The notes beneath the pieces were generated by a model. The model ran no database searches. It was given only the letters and a program-made list of their open reading frames with translations, and had not been told where the DNA came from. The position numbers and the translations under genes were made by a program. DNA of 47,560 nt from Prochlorococcus sp. AG-436-C14 (GTDB lineage Bacteria; Cyanobacteriota; Cyanobacteriia; PCC-6307; Cyanobiaceae). The DNA is taken from contig QCPD01000013.1 in assembly GCA_003209755.1 (NCBI GenBank), positions 1 to 47,560 of the forward strand, in the 5' to 3' direction. Positions 45,478-47,560 of this stretch are shown piece after piece; the stretch's first letter is position 1; the number at the start of each line of letters is the position of its first letter.

Positions 45478-46188
45478 TTAAGCTTTAAGTCCTTGATGGT
45501 TTAGCAAAGCATCCATCAATCGAACTCCTCTTAGTTGATTTACTAAAGGCATATGACCATTTGGTGCTTCAATTGACCAATCAAATGCCCTAGGATATCT
45601 GGTCCATATTCCATCTTTTTTCCAACCTATTCGAGGCCAAAGTTTGTCATATCTTCCCCCTAGTGACTCTAATATTTTTGCTTGAACTGTAAAGCCAAAT
45701 TTTCCCCTGGAGTAAACAATCCATAACTTATCCAAAGTTGATAAATCTATAGAGGGTATTGATTCAACCTCAGAGAAATAAACATATCCTCTTTTTACTG
45801 CCTTTTCTCCTGCAAGCTCTCTAAGTTTTGAGCTTGTAAAACGGTCAGCATCCTCATAGCATTCATTTAATAAATACCTCTGTAGTGGTGAATAATCAGA
45901 ACCAACTTCTGATGGAGCATTGAACCAAGAAAGATCATCGCAATTGAGGGTATTTTTTATGAAATTCTCATCAGTTTTATGAATCAGTTGCAAAATGAAG
46001 CCAGGAGTCCAGTCACTAACGTCCGGATCAAAACCAGACATTAAAGTTGCTCCAAGGCTAAGAAGCTCCTCAACCCTTTCCTCTAAACCATTTAACAACC
46101 CGAGTCGTTTTCTTTCTGAAGCCATCCGAAAAGACTCCAAGAACTCCTCTATGCTCTCTTTATTTGGATGTGTTTTTTCTTCAGTCAT
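45478..46188 (-). CDS. GUN4-domain protein
   Basis: GUN4 binds protoporphyrin and Mg-protoporphyrin and stimulates Mg-chelatase in chlorophyll synthesis. The 236-residue protein has an N-terminal helical region (about 10-90, like the Synechocystis GUN4 bundle) and a C-terminal GUN4 core: DYSPLQRYLLN (98-108), DRFTSSKLRELAG (115-127), KLWIVYSRGKFGFTVQAKI (154-172) and TRYPRAFDWSIEAPNGHMP (197-214). The domain order and length match authentic Gun4 more than kinase-linked GUN4 domains. The start is ATG. It is divergent from the selenouridine synthase gene. Confidence 0.92.
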   Translation of the reverse strand: MTEEKTHPNKESIEEFLESFRMASERKRLGLLNGLEERVEELLSLGATLMSGFDPDVSDWTPGFILQLIHKTDENFIKNTLNCDDLSWFNAPSEVGSDYSPLQRYLLNECYEDADRFTSSKLRELAGEKAVKRGYVYFSEVESIPSIDLSTLDKLWIVYSRGKFGFTVQAKILESLGGRYDKLWPRIGWKKDGIWTRYPRAFDWSIEAPNGHMPLVNQLRGVRLMDALLNHQGLKA

Positions 46189-46227
46189 GATCTACTGCAG
46201 GCCTAAAATGACCTAAGCACTAATACT

Positions 46228-47280
46228 ATGTCAGAGAAACCTACCAATTCGAGTTATCCCGTAACGGATTTTCGAAATTTAATCAGTCCAATTGTTGATG
46301 TAAGAAGTCCTGGAGAATTCTGCCAAGGTCATTTGCCAGGTGCTATTAATATTCCTTTATTTTCTGATATTGAAAGAGACACAATTGGTAAAAGCTATAA
46401 AAAAGAAAGTCGTATAAAAGCAATATTTAATGGCTTAAAAGTAACCCTTCCTAAAACATCAAAACTATTAGGAATAATCCTTCAAACTACTACAATAAAA
46501 GATGGGGTAAATAATTCATTACGAATATATTGCTGGCGAGGGGGTATGAGATCTAATGCTTTTGCCTGGCTTGCACGAACAATTGGTATTAATACATATT
46601 TATTAAAAGGGGGATACAAAAGCTATAGGAAATGGGTTTTAAATCAATTTGAAGCTGATTTACCCATAAGACTTATAGGAGGTAAAACAGGGACAAGAAA
46701 AACAGATCTGCTGAATCACATCAAAAAAGAAAATATATATGTGATTGATCTAGAAGGGATTGCTAATCATAGAGGGAGTAGTTTTGGTTCATTAGGTATG
46801 GGGGATCAACCTACCACTCAACAATTTGAAAATACTCTCGCAGAATCTCTTGATAACTTTCACAAAAGCAACGCCATTGAGATATGGCTTGAAGCTGAAA
46901 GCCCTAATCTTGGAAAATGTCGCATACCAAATAATTTGTTCACAAAAATGAAAAAAGCTCCGATTATCGAAATAATTAAAACTAAAAATGAACGTGTGGA
47001 AAATTTAGTCAATCTATATAGTCAAAATTCTCAAACTGAATTAAAAGATGCTGTAAATAGAATAAGCAAAAGATTAGGGCCACAAAGAACAAAAGAAGCC
47101 TTGACTGCAATAGAGACAAAAGAATGGTCAAAAGCCTGTGAAGCTATGCTTGAATATTATGATAAGTGCTATGAATACGAACTAAAAAAAACAAAGAATA
47201 TAAATTCAATTAATCTCAGTGGGCTATGCTTAAAATCTTCTATAAATAAAATTTTAAACGAGAGCCTCAATCCTTTATAG
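46228..47280 (+). CDS. selU: tRNA 2-selenouridine synthase
   Basis: Swaps sulfur for selenium at wobble 2-thiouridine (also known as MnmH/YbbB). The 350-residue protein has an N-terminal rhodanese domain (DVRSPGEFCQGHLPGAINIP, 24-43) with the catalytic Cys102 in YCWRGGMRS, and a C-terminal P-loop domain with HRGSSFGSLG (181-190) and QPTTQQFEN. The P-loop reads GGKTGTRKT (151-159): the Gly before Lys is Arg157 (codon AGA), unlike the usual GxTGSGKT. The start is ATG. psb28 follows after 42 bp on the same strand. Confidence 0.9.
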   Translation: MSEKPTNSSYPVTDFRNLISPIVDVRSPGEFCQGHLPGAINIPLFSDIERDTIGKSYKKESRIKAIFNGLKVTLPKTSKLLGIILQTTTIKDGVNNSLRIYCWRGGMRSNAFAWLARTIGINTYLLKGGYKSYRKWVLNQFEADLPIRLIGGKTGTRKTDLLNHIKKENIYVIDLEGIANHRGSSFGSLGMGDQPTTQQFENTLAESLDNFHKSNAIEIWLEAESPNLGKCRIPNNLFTKMKKAPIIEIIKTKNERVENLVNLYSQNSQTELKDAVNRISKRLGPQRTKEALTAIETKEWSKACEAMLEYYDKCYEYELKKTKNINSINLSGLCLKSSINKILNESLNPL

Positions 47281-47313
47281 TTTTTTGCAAGTATATGTCT
47301 ATTGATTAAATCC

Positions 47314-47319
47314 AAGGAG
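47314..47319 (+). promoter_or_regulatory. Shine-Dalgarno of psb28
   Basis: AAGGAG at 47314-47319 lies three bases before the ATG at 47323 (AAGGAGAAGATG). Strong Shine-Dalgarno matches are uncommon in this window, so it helps to fix the psb28 start. Confidence 0.7.
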
Positions 47320-47322
47320 AAG

Positions 47323-47560
47323 ATGACTCAAATCAACGAGAATGTAGCAATTCAATTTATTAAAGGTAAAAACGAAAAAGATCATCCTGAAATTCGCCTA
47401 TTTAGAAATCTAGATGGCAAAAAAGGTAAAGTAATTTATAAATTTTATCAACCTACAACAATAACACTAAAGAATTTCAAAACGATACAAAAAATGTATC
47501 TAATTGATTCCGAAGGTGAGCTTTCAACGAAAAAAATAGATTTATCTATTTCAGAAGATC
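47323..47560 (+). CDS. psb28: Photosystem II assembly protein Psb28 (partial, 5' part)
   Basis: Seventy-nine codons are visible before the window ends. AIQFIKGKNE (9-18), PEIRLFRNLDGKKGKVIYKF (23-42) and KMYLIDSEGEL (about 57-67) match Psb28 (Psb13/Ycf79), a small cytoplasmic-side factor that binds CP47-containing photosystem II intermediates. About 30-40 residues are still missing at the C-terminus if the length is normal. The ATG is preceded by AAGGAG at three bases. Confidence 0.93.
   Translation, partial: MTQINENVAIQFIKGKNEKDHPEIRLFRNLDGKKGKVIYKFYQPTTITLKNFKTIQKMYLIDSEGELSTKKIDLSISED

Overview
The window is a dense, AT-rich stretch of chromosome from a marine picocyanobacterium, most likely Prochlorococcus (the low G+C suggests an LLI/NATL-like or SS120-like strain, but the clade cannot be fixed by eye). 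Evidence includes oxygenic-phototroph genes (chlP, pcyA, ccsA, hemA, a GUN4-domain protein, psb28, a SipA-like regulator), cyanobacterial carbon metabolism genes (class II FBP/SBPase, glgC, gnd/pgl, rpe) and NtcA-type control of glnA. I see no tRNA, rRNA, CRISPR array or complete insertion sequence.

Layout. 1-8265: the 3' end of ilvD, two small conserved genes (one CIA30-like), then pgl-gnd, glgC, hemA and glpX on the minus strand and rpe divergent on the plus strand; this is a Calvin/pentose-phosphate/glycogen/tetrapyrrole block. 8276-15973 (minus): ccsA, an LptF/G-type permease with LptB, a GT-C-like membrane protein, DUF309-typA and a VanY-type peptidase. 16111-22647: chlP (+), glyS (-), ferredoxin-sulfite reductase (+) and a VanX-type dipeptidase (-). 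22745-32757 is a long minus-strand series: pcyA-devB-devC-devA, a 51-aa basic protein, a GT2 glycosyltransferase, rpsB-tsf, a hypothetical gene and recG. 33121-38552 (+): a pair of M16 peptidases, bioY-lspA and a membrane GTPase, with sipA opposed. 38494-47560: a 54-aa membrane protein with a PLP decarboxylase, tadA, an alanine-glyoxylate-type aminotransferase, NtcA-controlled glnA with a strong terminator, a methyltransferase, a small hypothetical gene, an orphan anti-sigma-type ATPase, a GUN4 protein, tRNA 2-selenouridine synthase and the start of psb28.

Most genes are core housekeeping. The most unusual item is the sulfite reductase gene. Its conserved enzyme begins only near residue 139, behind an N-terminal stretch whose first ~65 residues look like the arm of a tyrosine recombinase. 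A tandem 11-bp repeat (period 12) abuts its TTG start and lies downstream of a consensus TTGACA box. There is no start codon at the normal Sir N-terminus, so the enzyme seems to be expressed through captured integrase sequence. Other points of interest are the overlapping pcyA-devBCA arrangement, an NtcA promoter with exact spacing at glnA, a Gly-to-Arg change in the P-loop of the selenouridine synthase, two very small genes (51 and 54 aa), and inverted repeats in the rpe and rpsB leaders.
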